From: Fimenecus sp051881415
GTDB taxonomy: Bacteria > Bacillota > Clostridia > Oscillospirales > Acutalibacteraceae
Reading direction: 5' to 3'
Length of the DNA: 29,035 nucleotides
Assembly: GCA_051881415.1 (NCBI GenBank)
Contig: JBJEPV010000179.1
Span: 1-29,035 of the forward strand
The notes below the pieces were generated by a model. It saw nothing but the letters and a program-made list of their open reading frames with translations, was not told the DNA's origin and did no database searches. The stretch's first letter is position 1; each line of letters opens with the position of its first letter. The position numbers and the translations under genes are program-made. Positions 13,051 to 21,475 of the stretch are shown here, in pieces.

Positions 13051-14661
13051 TTAATCCTTCATATATTTCCCGAAACGGATTTGGTTGACAACAAAACCGA
13101 CGCCAAGCGCCAACAAAATCGGAATGAAAAGAATAATCAGCGCCAAAATCCCGATAAGCACAATCGGCACGCCCTTTTTACTCTTTTTGCGTTCGGGTTT
13201 CGGGGCTTCCTCTTTCTGCGGCGCGGGGTTTTCCGCCGTGTAGTGCGGCAAAATCGGCAACACCGCGTTGTATGACGGGATACCGCTGTTATGTAAAAGC
13301 GGCTCGACGAAATCACATAGTGAGTCGGACACTTTCAAAAGCTTTTTCACCGAAATGTGGAGCGCCGCAAAAACGGAATCGAAAATGCTCAAAAGCCCCA
13401 TGGTGATTTTGTATGCCGCATCCTCGGGGTTGTAGAGGTTTTCGCCTGCATACAAATTGGTGACAATATCCACAATGAAATCGACCACGGATTTATCTTT
13501 GATGTCGGCGTAATCCTCGGGCTGTAAGCCGGTTTCTTTCTTTGTCCATTTGGCAACCGTGCCGATTTTCAAGCTGTTTAAGCGTTTGGCAAAGGGTTTT
13601 ATCAGCCAGCCGATTTTGTAAATGAGTTTCTTTTTGATACTCATTGCCGTGACCATATCGGCAAATTTATGGGTGTCGCCGCCGGCGGCTTTGACCATAT
13701 CGCGCACCATACCGACCAGTTGCTTTTTGAGGTATTCCTGCAAGGAGTTGCCCTCTAAATCGAAATCCACCTTTTCGGTGATAAAGTCGGTGGTGGTGGA
13801 GACAATCCCCGCCGCTTCGTCCACCACAACGGTACGAATGGGTGCGGGGTAGCCCACAGTCGCAGAGGTGGAAATTGTATACAATGTATTGCCGATGTCG
13901 CTTTCGATTTTATCAATGTGGTGAATGTGCGAGTGCCCCGTCAACACAAATTGCAGTCCCAAATCGGCATACTGCTTACGGCGAATGTCAAAGTCGCCGT
14001 GCATATCGTTTTTGCCGATCAGCGCATAAACGGGCGACGGCGCAATCAGCGGGTGATGTGTCATCATCAGCATAAACTGATTGTTTTTCTTTGCGTCCTC
14101 GACCTGCTCGCAAAGCCAAGCGTAGCAGTCATCGGAAATACCGCTTTTGCCCGTCAAATTGCGGTCGTCGTTAATGGCGAACAGGCGGTAGCCCTCCTGC
14201 AACTGCACCACATACGACATACTGTCGCGGTGCACGGACAGCGCCTCATCAGGGCCGAATTCGCGGTACATATCATAAAGCTCCTCGCGCTTTGCCGCCG
14301 GGATTTTGACTTTTTCGTCACCGACATAGGCATTGGTCTGCCCGTCATCCTGATAATCGTGGGTGGCGGTAATCACATATACGCGCTTGCCCGCCGCCTT
14401 TAAATCACGGAGCATTTCAATAAATTCGCGGTGCGAATCATACTCGCCGTTGCTGGTGGTATCGCCTGAAAGGAGGACAATGTCTGTGCGTTTGTCCGCC
14501 TTGATTTGCCGGAACGCCGCGTCCAAAAGTTCTGCGGAATACTTTAACAGCATTTGGCTTTTGGTGTTTGCCGCTTCGTAGGCTTTGCCTTCGGTGCCGG
14601 TAGATTTTGCGTAATAGTGCGTGTCTGTTATGACGGTAACCGTCAGCGGTGCTTTTGCCAT
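13051..14661 (-). CDS. Membrane-anchored metallophosphoesterase
   Basis: A 536-residue protein of the calcineurin-like phosphoesterase superfamily. Metal ligands are seen in order: D13 and H15 (VITDTHYY), GD at 66-67 (LLSGDTTSNGEY), THD at 100-102 (ITATHDYQ, where the usual motif is GNHD), H202 (MMTHHPLI) and GHSH at 242-245 (LTGHSHIHHI). The region 300-460 is unassigned. Near the C terminus are a P/E/K-rich linker and one membrane segment, about 499-526, with a short basic end. There is no N-terminal signal, so tail anchoring with the enzyme facing the cytoplasm is the simplest reading. The start at 14661 lies one base after the thrS stop, with a weak GAGAG site inside thrS; longer frames overlap thrS deeply. 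It is thus probably co-transcribed with thrS and shares its T-box control. The substrate is unknown. Confidence 0.87.
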   Translation of the reverse strand: MAKAPLTVTVITDTHYYAKSTGTEGKAYEAANTKSQMLLKYSAELLDAAFRQIKADKRTDIVLLSGDTTSNGEYDSHREFIEMLRDLKAAGKRVYVITATHDYQDDGQTNAYVGDEKVKIPAAKREELYDMYREFGPDEALSVHRDSMSYVVQLQEGYRLFAINDDRNLTGKSGISDDCYAWLCEQVEDAKKNNQFMLMMTHHPLIAPSPVYALIGKNDMHGDFDIRRKQYADLGLQFVLTGHSHIHHIDKIESDIGNTLYTISTSATVGYPAPIRTVVVDEAAGIVSTTTDFITEKVDFDLEGNSLQEYLKKQLVGMVRDMVKAAGGDTHKFADMVTAMSIKKKLIYKIGWLIKPFAKRLNSLKIGTVAKWTKKETGLQPEDYADIKDKSVVDFIVDIVTNLYAGENLYNPEDAAYKITMGLLSIFDSVFAALHISVKKLLKVSDSLCDFVEPLLHNSGIPSYNAVLPILPHYTAENPAPQKEEAPKPERKKSKKGVPIVLIGILALIILFIPILLALGVGFVVNQIRFGKYMKD

Positions 14662-14662
14662 A

Positions 14663-16576
14663 TCAATCTCTCGCTTTCGTCGCAATTTCTTCCTGTAAGC
14701 GGGCCAGCAAAGCCGAAAGTTCCATCGAACCGATGTCGCCTTCGCCGCGGCGGCTGACGGAGACCGAGCCGTTTTCAACCTCTTTGTCGCCGACAATCAG
14801 CCAGTAAGGCAATCTCTGCAAGCGGGATTCACGGATTTTATAGCCGATTTTTTCGCTGCGGTCATCTACCGTGACGCGCAAGCCTGCGCTTTCGAGTTGC
14901 TTTTTGATTTCGTATGCTCTGTCATGATGACGGTCTGCAATCGGCAGAATGCGGACTTGCTCGGGTGCGAGCCACAGCGGGAACGCACCTGCAAAATGCT
15001 CAATCAAAATGCCGATGAAACGCTCAATCGAGCCGAACACCACGCGGTGAATCATAATCGGGCGGTGTTTTTCGCCGTCTGCACCGACATATTCCGCCTC
15101 AAAGCGCTGCGGCAGTTGGAAGTCCAACTGAATGGTGCCGCACTGCCAAGTTCTGCCGAGGGAATCCTCCAAATGGAAGTCGATTTTCGGGCCGTAGAAC
15201 GCGCCGTCGCCCTCGTTGACCACATAGGGAAGTTGTAATTCGTCGAGGGCTTTGCGCAAGCCGTCGGTCGCCATTTCCCAATCCTCGTCACTGCCCATAG
15301 AGTCCTCGGGGCGGGTGGACAGTTCCACATGGTATTTGAAACCGAACAGCGTGTAAACCTCGTCAATCAAGCGGACAACGCCTTTGATTTCGTCGGTGAT
15401 TTGCTCGGGCGTCATAAAGATGTGCGCGTCGTCCTGCGTGAAGCAACGCACACGCATCAGCCCGTGCAATGCGCCGGATTTTTCGTGGCGGTGCACAAGC
15501 CCCAACTCGCCCATACGAATCGGCAAATCGCGGTAGGAGCGCATTTCCGATTTATACACAAGCATACCGCCCGGGCAGTTCATCGGTTTGATGGCGAAAT
15601 CCGTATCGTCAATGACCGTGGTATACATATTCTCTTTGTAATGATCCCAGTGCCCCGAGGTTTCCCACAGCGCGCGGTTGAGCATAATCGGGGTGGAGAT
15701 TTCCACATAGCCCTCACGGGTGTGGATTTCGCGCCAATAGTCAATCAGCGTGTTTTTGAGAATCATGCCTTTCGGCAGGAAGAACGGGAATCCCGGACCC
15801 TCGTCCATCATCGTAAACAGTTTCAGTTCCTTGCCGAGTTTTCTATGGTCGCGTTTTTTCGCTTCTTCAATTCTTTCCAGGTATTCCTCCAATTCCGACG
15901 CTTTCGGAAATGCGGTCGCATAAATGCGTTGGAGCATTTTGTTCTTTTCGTCGCCGCGCCAATATGCGCCCGTGCAGGAGGTCAGTTTAAACGCCTTGAC
16001 CGCGCCTGTGGACATCAAATGCGGGCCTGCGCAAAGTTCCGTAAATTCGCCCTGTTTGTAAAACGAAATCGGCTCGCCGTTCTCGGCGTGCTCGGCGATT
16101 AACTCCACTTTGTAGGTTTCGCCTTTTTCCGTCATCAGCGCGGTTGCTTCTTCGGGCGGCAACTCGAATTTTTCAAGCGGTAAATCCTCTTTGACGATTT
16201 TTTTCATTTCCGCTTCGATTTTTTCGAGAATTTCGGGCGTAAAATTCACATCGGAATCAAAATCGTAATAAAAACCGTTGTCGACAGCCGGCCCGATGGC
16301 AAGTTTTACTTCGGGATACAGGCGTTTTACCGCCTGTGCCAAAATGTGCGACGCGGTATGGCGGAAGGTACGCCGGCCGTCCTCGTCATCAAAGGTCAAT
16401 ATTTCAAGCGTGCAGTTTTTTGTAAGCTCGGTGCGCAAATCGCAGACTGCGCCGTCCACGCGTGCGACACAGGCGGACTTGTAAAGCCCCATACCGATGT
16501 CTTTGGCGACCTCTGCCGCCGTGACGGGCGCGTCATAGGTTTTGACAGCGCCGCCTTTTAAGGTAATTTCAATCAT
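14663..16576 (-). CDS. thrS: Threonyl-tRNA synthetase
   Basis: A 637-residue cytoplasmic enzyme charging tRNA-Thr. Domains in order are: N-terminal TGS domain (about 1-60), editing domain with H73/H77 (RHTASHILAQAV) and C182/H186 (ELCAGPHL), class II catalytic core with zinc-binding C334 (IKPMNCPGGM), motif 2 (GLVHRHEKSGALHGLMRVRCFTQDDAH, described in parts), motif 3 (HRVVFGSIERFIGIL), and the anticodon-binding domain from LAPEQVRILPI onward. The ATG at 16576 is chosen because AGGAGG (16585-16590) sits 8 bases upstream; a TTG at 16582 is only two bases away from it. Expression is controlled by the T-box leader at 16609-16863. The metallophosphoesterase gene follows after one base. Confidence 0.98.
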   Translation of the reverse strand: MIEITLKGGAVKTYDAPVTAAEVAKDIGMGLYKSACVARVDGAVCDLRTELTKNCTLEILTFDDEDGRRTFRHTASHILAQAVKRLYPEVKLAIGPAVDNGFYYDFDSDVNFTPEILEKIEAEMKKIVKEDLPLEKFELPPEEATALMTEKGETYKVELIAEHAENGEPISFYKQGEFTELCAGPHLMSTGAVKAFKLTSCTGAYWRGDEKNKMLQRIYATAFPKASELEEYLERIEEAKKRDHRKLGKELKLFTMMDEGPGFPFFLPKGMILKNTLIDYWREIHTREGYVEISTPIMLNRALWETSGHWDHYKENMYTTVIDDTDFAIKPMNCPGGMLVYKSEMRSYRDLPIRMGELGLVHRHEKSGALHGLMRVRCFTQDDAHIFMTPEQITDEIKGVVRLIDEVYTLFGFKYHVELSTRPEDSMGSDEDWEMATDGLRKALDELQLPYVVNEGDGAFYGPKIDFHLEDSLGRTWQCGTIQLDFQLPQRFEAEYVGADGEKHRPIMIHRVVFGSIERFIGILIEHFAGAFPLWLAPEQVRILPIADRHHDRAYEIKKQLESAGLRVTVDDRSEKIGYKIRESRLQRLPYWLIVGDKEVENGSVSVSRRGEGDIGSMELSALLARLQEEIATKARD

Positions 16577-16608
16577 TTTCAATGCCTCCTAAACTCGAAC
16601 ATCGTTCT

Positions 16609-16863
16609 GTAAAAATAAAAAGCACTTCACCCCGCAAAGGGATGAAATGCTTACATTCCACGGTTCCACCCAAATTGACATTCTTGGAAGAATGCCCACT
16701 CGCTTTGCCTTAACGCGGCAACGGCGGCACGCCTTATTTCGGCGCACACTCGGGAGCGGTCTCGGGCTTTCGGTCTTTACGCGCACTCCCAGCCGATGAT
16801 GCGCGCTCTCTTTAAAGCCTTGCAAAGCCGTCGTTCTCCGTCAACGATTTCGTTTTTTCGATT
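16609..16863 (-). promoter_or_regulatory. T-box riboswitch of thrS
   Basis: The minus-strand leader carries the T-box core TGGGTGGAACCGTGG (16658-16672), which pairs with the uncharged tRNA acceptor end in the antiterminator form. Just after it lies a terminator stem (GCATTTCA at 16643-16650 with TGAAGTGC at 16622-16629) followed by TTTTTATTTTT. Upstream are long imperfect stems consistent with stem I. A candidate threonine specifier codon ACC lies at 16758-16760 in the context GAGACCGC; this assignment is tentative. Uncharged tRNA-Thr is expected to switch on thrS and the gene behind it. Confidence 0.92.
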
Positions 16864-16869
16864 TGCTTT

Positions 16870-16899
16870 ATTGTACCCCCAAACCGCACAAAAAGTCAA
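16870..16899 (-). promoter_or_regulatory. Promoter of the thrS leader
   Basis: On the minus strand: TTGACT (16894-16899), 18-base spacer, TACAAT (16870-16875), just upstream of the T-box. Confidence 0.75.
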
Positions 16900-16932
16900 T
16901 AGATATTTTTAAAGGCACGAAATACGGCGGTT

Positions 16933-16961
16933 TTGCATTTTTTCCAAAACTGTGTTATACT
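16933..16961 (+). promoter_or_regulatory. Promoter of the DUF5696-like lipoprotein gene
   Basis: TTGCAT (16933-16938), 17-base spacer, TATACT (16956-16961), about 40 bases upstream of the start. It is divergent from the thrS promoter, 34 bases away. Confidence 0.7.
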
Positions 16962-17001
16962 GTAAAAATCAAAATGCATTTTACAAATCGGGAGCTTATC
17001 T

Positions 17002-19248
17002 ATGAAGATTTCAAAACGAATATTCCGCGCGGTGTGTTTTGCACTTGCGTGCCTGCTTTTGCTGTCGGGCTGTACCGCCCAGGAGGTGCAAAAATCCGCC
17101 GTCGGACAGCGAATGTCGGTTGGTGCGGAATATACCGACGCAAAATACCACACCGCCGACAACGGCAATTTGGTGTATGTGGCAAAATCGGGGCTGATTG
17201 AACTGTATTTTGACAGCACCACCTACGGGATTGCCGTGAAAGAAACCAACACAGGGAAGCTTTGGCAAACACTCCCCGAAAATGCCTCTGCGGAAAATCC
17301 GGCGCAGACCGCCGTTTTGACGGCAACCGTCAGCAACGGCAGTACGGAATACACCCTCAATTCACAGGACAACGCCGTTGCCTTTTCGACGGCTTCCTTC
17401 CAGCCGACGGAAAACGGCGGCTTACAGGTCACTTATGATATGGCACCCGATAAAGAGACCGCCGCATGTGCCTTTGATGCGGTACCCGCGGGCGCGCTGT
17501 ATCTTTCGGTCACTGTCAGTTACACCTTAGAGGACGGCGCGTTGCGGGCAAAAATCAACTGCGGCAACATTCTGTTAAGCGACGGCTATACCCTGGAAAC
17601 GCTCACCTTGCTTGACTGCTTCGGCGCGACCGATACCGCAACAGAGGGCGACTATATTTTCGTGCCCGACGGTTGCGGCGCAACGCAAGCCACCGTCAAC
17701 GCACAGCAAGACGGTTACGACTGCCGCGTATTTGTGCCCTACGGCGACGACCCCGCACTCGGAGAACAGGCGCAGACCGATGAAAACGGCGCGGTATTGC
17801 GCACGGCGGCGTTAATGCCCGCCTACGGCGTAAAAAGCGGCAATGCGGCATTTTTGGCGCTGGTGGAAAGCGGCGACGCCATTTGCGAAATCCGTTCGTA
17901 CACCTGCAAGGGCGCAGGTACCTACAACCGCGTCGGGCCGACCTTTCAAATCACACAGACGGCGCTGACGGGCGCAGAGGGCAAACAAACCGTATACAGC
18001 GGCATAGCATTCACCGGGGAACTTTCGATATGCTACCGTTTTTTGACCGATAAAAACGCAAGTTACGCGGGTATGGCGTCTGCCTGCCGCGAGCTTTTAA
18101 TTCGCAACGGCACGCTGTCCACCAAAACCGTTACGGTGACGGAGTACTTGCCGTTTGTGCTAACGGTGCAAGGCGCCGTTGCCAAAAACAACGGGCATGG
18201 CGAAAAGGTGCTGACAAATTACAGCCAAACCTTAGAACTGTTAAAATTGATGAAAGCCAAAGGCATCAACAATGTATTTGTGCGCTGTTGCGGCGTGCTT
18301 GACGGCGGCGACGCACAAAGCAAATTGCAAAAAGCCGCGCCAATCGGCGCGCTCGGCAGTCGCAAGGACTTTGACGCCTTGACGCAATATGCAAAAACAC
18401 AGCAATTCACGCTGTATTTAAACACCGATATTATCTCGCGCCGCGAAAAGAACGACAACGGCAAAGAGGCGGACAGTCTGTTCGGAAAATCCATTGTCCT
18501 GGAAGAAGAAAATCCGTTTGCATCACTCACCGGGCAACAGACGCATACCCGCAGTCTTTTGGCGCTTTCGGCATTGGATAAAAACGTCAATGAATTTGTC
18601 AATTCCGTGGACGATTACGCTTTCGGCGGCTACTGCATTGACGACGCAGGCAGTATACTCTACTCCGACTATCGCGCCGGCGCGCAAAGCCGCGTGCACA
18701 CCGTCAATTTGCTGTCCGCACAGGCAACCACCCTTTCCGCCGGGCACAAGCTGATGGTGGATACGGGCAATATGTATATGCTCAAAAACGCCGATGTTGT
18801 GGCGAATTTGCCGAGCACCACCGCCTACCCCGAAAGCGACGCATATACCGCCGTGCCGTTTGTGCAAATGGTACTGCACGGCATTGTGGAATATGCGCAC
18901 ACGCCGCAAAATTTGGCGACGGATACAAACGCCTCTTTCCTGAAAGCGATGGAATACGGCGCGTTGCCAAGTGAGTCGTGGATTTTTGAAACCACCAAAA
19001 GCGACGAGATAAACGCGCTGTACAACTATGAAAATCAAATCACCGCCGCGGCGGAGCAGTACACAAAAGCCAACGCCTTGCTTGCGGATTTACGGGACGC
19101 GCGTATGACCGCGCACGAAAAGGTGCAGGACGGCGTTTACCGTACGGAATATAACAACAGCACCGTCATTTATTTCAATTATAACAGCGAAGCCGTAAGC
19201 GTCAATGCGTTCACCGTTGCCCCGATGAGCTTTTTGCGGGTCAACTGA
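17002..19248 (+). CDS. DUF5696-like lipoprotein
   Basis: A 748-residue surface lipoprotein. The N terminus is a lipoprotein signal (KR, hydrophobic LACLLLLSGC, lipid anchor C24). An early beta-rich region includes LIELYFDSTTYGIAVKETNTGKLW, the opening typical of the DUF5696 family, whose members are large exported proteins in Firmicutes. From about residue 375 the sequence changes to an alpha/beta pattern (LELLKLMKAKGINNVFVRCCGVLDGG, FTLYLNTDIISRR, YAFGGYCIDDAG, HKLMVDTGNMYML) that looks like a TIM barrel similar to glycosidases. The family assignment is from memory of its opening motif and is fair, not certain. It has its own promoter and terminator, so it stands alone. A role in handling cell-surface or diet-derived glycans is inference. 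Confidence 0.8.
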   Translation: MKISKRIFRAVCFALACLLLLSGCTAQEVQKSAVGQRMSVGAEYTDAKYHTADNGNLVYVAKSGLIELYFDSTTYGIAVKETNTGKLWQTLPENASAENPAQTAVLTATVSNGSTEYTLNSQDNAVAFSTASFQPTENGGLQVTYDMAPDKETAACAFDAVPAGALYLSVTVSYTLEDGALRAKINCGNILLSDGYTLETLTLLDCFGATDTATEGDYIFVPDGCGATQATVNAQQDGYDCRVFVPYGDDPALGEQAQTDENGAVLRTAALMPAYGVKSGNAAFLALVESGDAICEIRSYTCKGAGTYNRVGPTFQITQTALTGAEGKQTVYSGIAFTGELSICYRFLTDKNASYAGMASACRELLIRNGTLSTKTVTVTEYLPFVLTVQGAVAKNNGHGEKVLTNYSQTLELLKLMKAKGINNVFVRCCGVLDGGDAQSKLQKAAPIGALGSRKDFDALTQYAKTQQFTLYLNTDIISRREKNDNGKEADSLFGKSIVLEEENPFASLTGQQTHTRSLLALSALDKNVNEFVNSVDDYAFGGYCIDDAGSILYSDYRAGAQSRVHTVNLLSAQATTLSAGHKLMVDTGNMYMLKNADVVANLPSTTAYPESDAYTAVPFVQMVLHGIVEYAHTPQNLATDTNASFLKAMEYGALPSESWIFETTKSDEINALYNYENQITAAAEQYTKANALLADLRDARMTAHEKVQDGVYRTEYNNSTVIYFNYNSEAVSVNAFTVAPMSFLRVN

Positions 19249-19279
19249 GTGCGCAAAAAACGCCATGCAAACCGTACTG

Positions 19280-19312
19280 TCCCCATATCTTGTGATATGG
19301 GGATTTGTTGTG
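19280..19312 (+). terminator. Terminator of the DUF5696-like gene
   Basis: TCCCCATATC (19280-19289), loop TTGT, GATATGGGGA (19294-19303), then TTTGTTGTG. The stem is good and the T tract is interrupted. Confidence 0.75.
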
Positions 19313-19384
19313 TCCGAAAAAGATACAAATTTCTTGAAATTGTCTTAATACTCTACATTTTTTTGCTTTTTGTCAAAAAATTGC

Positions 19385-19413
19385 TTGCTATCTCTCTGAT
19401 TTATTGGTATGAT
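19385..19413 (+). promoter_or_regulatory. Promoter of the DUF2238-like gene
   Basis: TTGCTA (19385-19390), 17-base spacer, TATGAT (19408-19413). A small leader hairpin (TGCGGCG/CGCCGCA, 19436-19454) sits just before the ribosome site. Confidence 0.6.
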
Positions 19414-19468
19414 GTATACAACATATTGACAATTCTGCGGCGGTTCTCGCCGCAAGTAGGGGGATACA

Positions 19469-20233
19469 ATGAAAGCATATGTCAAACGCCTTTTGAGCGC
19501 TTCTAAAAAATGGGAAGTTGTATTTTGGTGGATTTTGCGTGCCGTGATGATTGGTGCGCTCATCGACTCCATCTTTTTCCGCAAGGATGTGCAGCAGTCT
19601 CTGCAAACCGGTGCAAATTTGCTTTTGATGTTTTTATGGGAAATTTTCCAGCTGTTCCCTGCCAAAACTTGGTTGCGGCAGGTACCGTCCTACATTCAGG
19701 ACTTTTTGGCACCCGGGCTGTTTCTCGCCTCGTTCGGCGGCGCGTATTTAAACTTCTATTACAGCGTGCCCGCATATGACTTGGTGTTTCACGCAGTCGG
19801 CGGGCTTGCCGGCGCATTCGCGGGGTATGAAGTGATTGTTGCGATGCAAAAGCGCGACAAGGTGCAATGCAGTGCCGCGATTGCGGTGCTCGGCGCGTTC
19901 GGATTTTCCTTCTTCGCCGGCACAGGCTGGGAGTTGTTTGAATTTATCTTTGACCAAGTCGCCGGCGGCGACGCACAGCATTGGTCTTTGGCTTTGGCCG
20001 AGGCGGCTTCGGAGCAGTACGGCGTGCCGTTGCCGAATGTCATTCCGGCGCTTGACCCCATGCGTTGGGCGTTAATTGACACGATGGAGGACATCATTTG
20101 CAACACCGTCGGCGCGGTACTCGCGTGGGTGATTTTGAAAATCAAGCCGTATCACCACAAGGGTAAAAACAATGTAAATTTGCTGTTTGCCCCGAAAACC
20201 GAACAAGAAATCAAAGAAACGGTTACAAAATAA
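19469..20233 (+). CDS. DUF2238/YjdF-like integral membrane protein
   Basis: A 254-residue protein with about six membrane segments. It carries polar blocks inside or next to helices: YDLVFHAVGGLAGAFAGYEV, then FFAGTGWELFEFIFDQVAGG, and ALIDTMEDIICNTVGAVLAW. The order of an H in a helix, WE-FE, and D-M-D/E-x3-NT-GA resembles the DUF2238 (YjdF) family of uncharacterised membrane proteins. Conserved H, E and D residues suggest metal or ion binding, but this is not shown. The C-terminal tail (about 225-254) is soluble and charged. The start at 19469 follows a G-rich site (AGGGGG). It is flanked by its own promoter and a terminator at 20246-20286. Confidence 0.7.
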   Translation: MKAYVKRLLSASKKWEVVFWWILRAVMIGALIDSIFFRKDVQQSLQTGANLLLMFLWEIFQLFPAKTWLRQVPSYIQDFLAPGLFLASFGGAYLNFYYSVPAYDLVFHAVGGLAGAFAGYEVIVAMQKRDKVQCSAAIAVLGAFGFSFFAGTGWELFEFIFDQVAGGDAQHWSLALAEAASEQYGVPLPNVIPALDPMRWALIDTMEDIICNTVGAVLAWVILKIKPYHHKGKNNVNLLFAPKTEQEIKETVTK

Positions 20234-20245
20234 ATGCACCAAACC

Positions 20246-20286
20246 AAAACCGCAGTATCCGAAAAACGGGTACTGCGGTTTTTTAT
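20246..20286. terminator. Terminator between convergent genes
   Basis: AAAACCGCAGTA (20246-20257), a loop region that can pair CCG with CGG, TACTGCGGTTTTTT (from 20271). The T run is strong on the + side and moderate on the minus side, so it may serve both the gene ending at 20233 and the one ending at 20311. Confidence 0.85.
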
Positions 20287-20310
20287 ATTCCCCTCAATGA
20301 TAGGGATTAG

Positions 20311-21342
20311 TTATTTGTCTTCCTTGCGGCGCAGAAGCAATGCACTGCCTGCCGTGCCCGAAAGCATCAAAACCGCCGCCGCGGTAATACCTGCCGTCAT
20401 ACCGGTTTTCGGAATGTCGGGATTTTTAATATCATCCTTTTCGGTGGTGTTTTGCGTGCCGCCTGCATTTGTGTTGCCGAGATTCGCACTCCCCGCTTTT
20501 GTAACATTGACTTCAAATTCGGCAGAGTTCCCCAACACGGTAATCTGCATGGTGTTTTTGCCCTCTGTGACTGTATTCGCTTTCTGTTCCAAATAAATCG
20601 GGTGCGGATAGCCCAGATGCGTGATGTAATCGTCTTCGTCGGTTAAAACCTCTGTCGTGCCGTCCGTATAGGTCACGCGAATTTCCATACCCGTGGGGTC
20701 TACCAGCAACAGCGCGTCCTGCTCCGCGAATATGATATTTTTCAGGTCTTCCTCCATACCCCATTCGATAAATTCTTCATAGGTTAGACCCAAATCCGCA
20801 AGCATTTCGTCAATCCCCTCAGGGTCAATCGCATACAACTGCTCCAAAGTACAATTCTCTCGTGTGAGCACATCTTTTTCCAAATCGTACTCGGTTTTGG
20901 TCGGCATTTTGAGAATTTCCACAGACTGTATGGGGTTTTCCTGCACGGTCACTGTAACTTCTGTGGTTACATACTCGTCCATAAACATATCATAATACGC
21001 GACAGTCGCTGGATTTTCCCCAAGGGCATAATTATGCACCTTGAAAGTCAGCAAGGCATCAGGATCGCCCCACTCAAACTGACCCCACGCTACCAACGAA
21101 TCAGCGCTCTCTTCCCATGAATTACCAAATTCATCTGTCACTTCAAGAACCATTCTGGACGGGTCGCACAAAATATCCGTACCGTCATCATCGGCGCCGA
21201 CATAGTAAACTGTGCGTGCCGGCGGCGTTACCACAGAAATACTCGTAATTGCCGCGCCGGATGCGGAAGCACACACCGCAAAAACCGTAAGCAACAGCGC
21301 TGCCGTCAGCAAGACGGCAAAGGTCTTTTGCATTCTTTTCAT
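20311..21342 (-). CDS. Cell-wall-anchored Ig-like surface protein
   Basis: A 343-residue exported protein. It has a signal peptide (1 to about 28, cleaved after ASA), a beta-rich domain (about 31-133), and a second domain that begins QSVEILKMPTKTEY (139-152) and resumes GMEIRVTYTDGTTEVLT (218-234), ending in a beta strand near 281. The second looks like a group 3 bacterial Ig-like domain split by an acidic helical insert (about 160-212). A low-complexity spacer of N, T and G follows, then the sorting signal IPKTG (310-314), a hydrophobic helix and RRKEDK. Sortase should link it to peptidoglycan. The ATG at 21342 has AAGGAGG 8 bases upstream. The promoter core holds a palindromic operator next to an XRE regulator gene. 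Confidence 0.87.
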   Translation of the reverse strand: MKRMQKTFAVLLTAALLLTVFAVCASASGAAITSISVVTPPARTVYYVGADDDGTDILCDPSRMVLEVTDEFGNSWEESADSLVAWGQFEWGDPDALLTFKVHNYALGENPATVAYYDMFMDEYVTTEVTVTVQENPIQSVEILKMPTKTEYDLEKDVLTRENCTLEQLYAIDPEGIDEMLADLGLTYEEFIEWGMEEDLKNIIFAEQDALLLVDPTGMEIRVTYTDGTTEVLTDEDDYITHLGYPHPIYLEQKANTVTEGKNTMQITVLGNSAEFEVNVTKAGSANLGNTNAGGTQNTTEKDDIKNPDIPKTGMTAGITAAAVLMLSGTAGSALLLRRKEDK

Positions 21343-21404
21343 TTTTTATCCTCCTTGCGCCCCAAAAGGGCAATTTCGCCCGTATTTTTTTCGGGTTCTC
21401 TCAT

Positions 21405-21433
21405 ATTATATGGGTAATACCCATATTTGTCAA
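21405..21433 (-). promoter_or_regulatory. Promoter with palindromic operator between surface-protein and XRE genes
   Basis: On the minus strand: TTGACA (21428-21433), 17-base spacer, TATAAT (21405-21410). A perfect 19-base palindrome ATATGGGTAATACCCATAT (21408-21426) fills the spacer and overlaps the -10 box. A protein bound here would block RNA polymerase. The XRE regulator encoded 50 bases away is the obvious candidate. Confidence 0.82.
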
Positions 21434-21475
21434 TAGTCAAAATCCGTTAATTTATCATTGTAACAGGTGATGAAA

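Noticed and set aside
16589..16825. 78-codon frame in the thrS leader
   Set aside because: The same bases form a T-box riboswitch.
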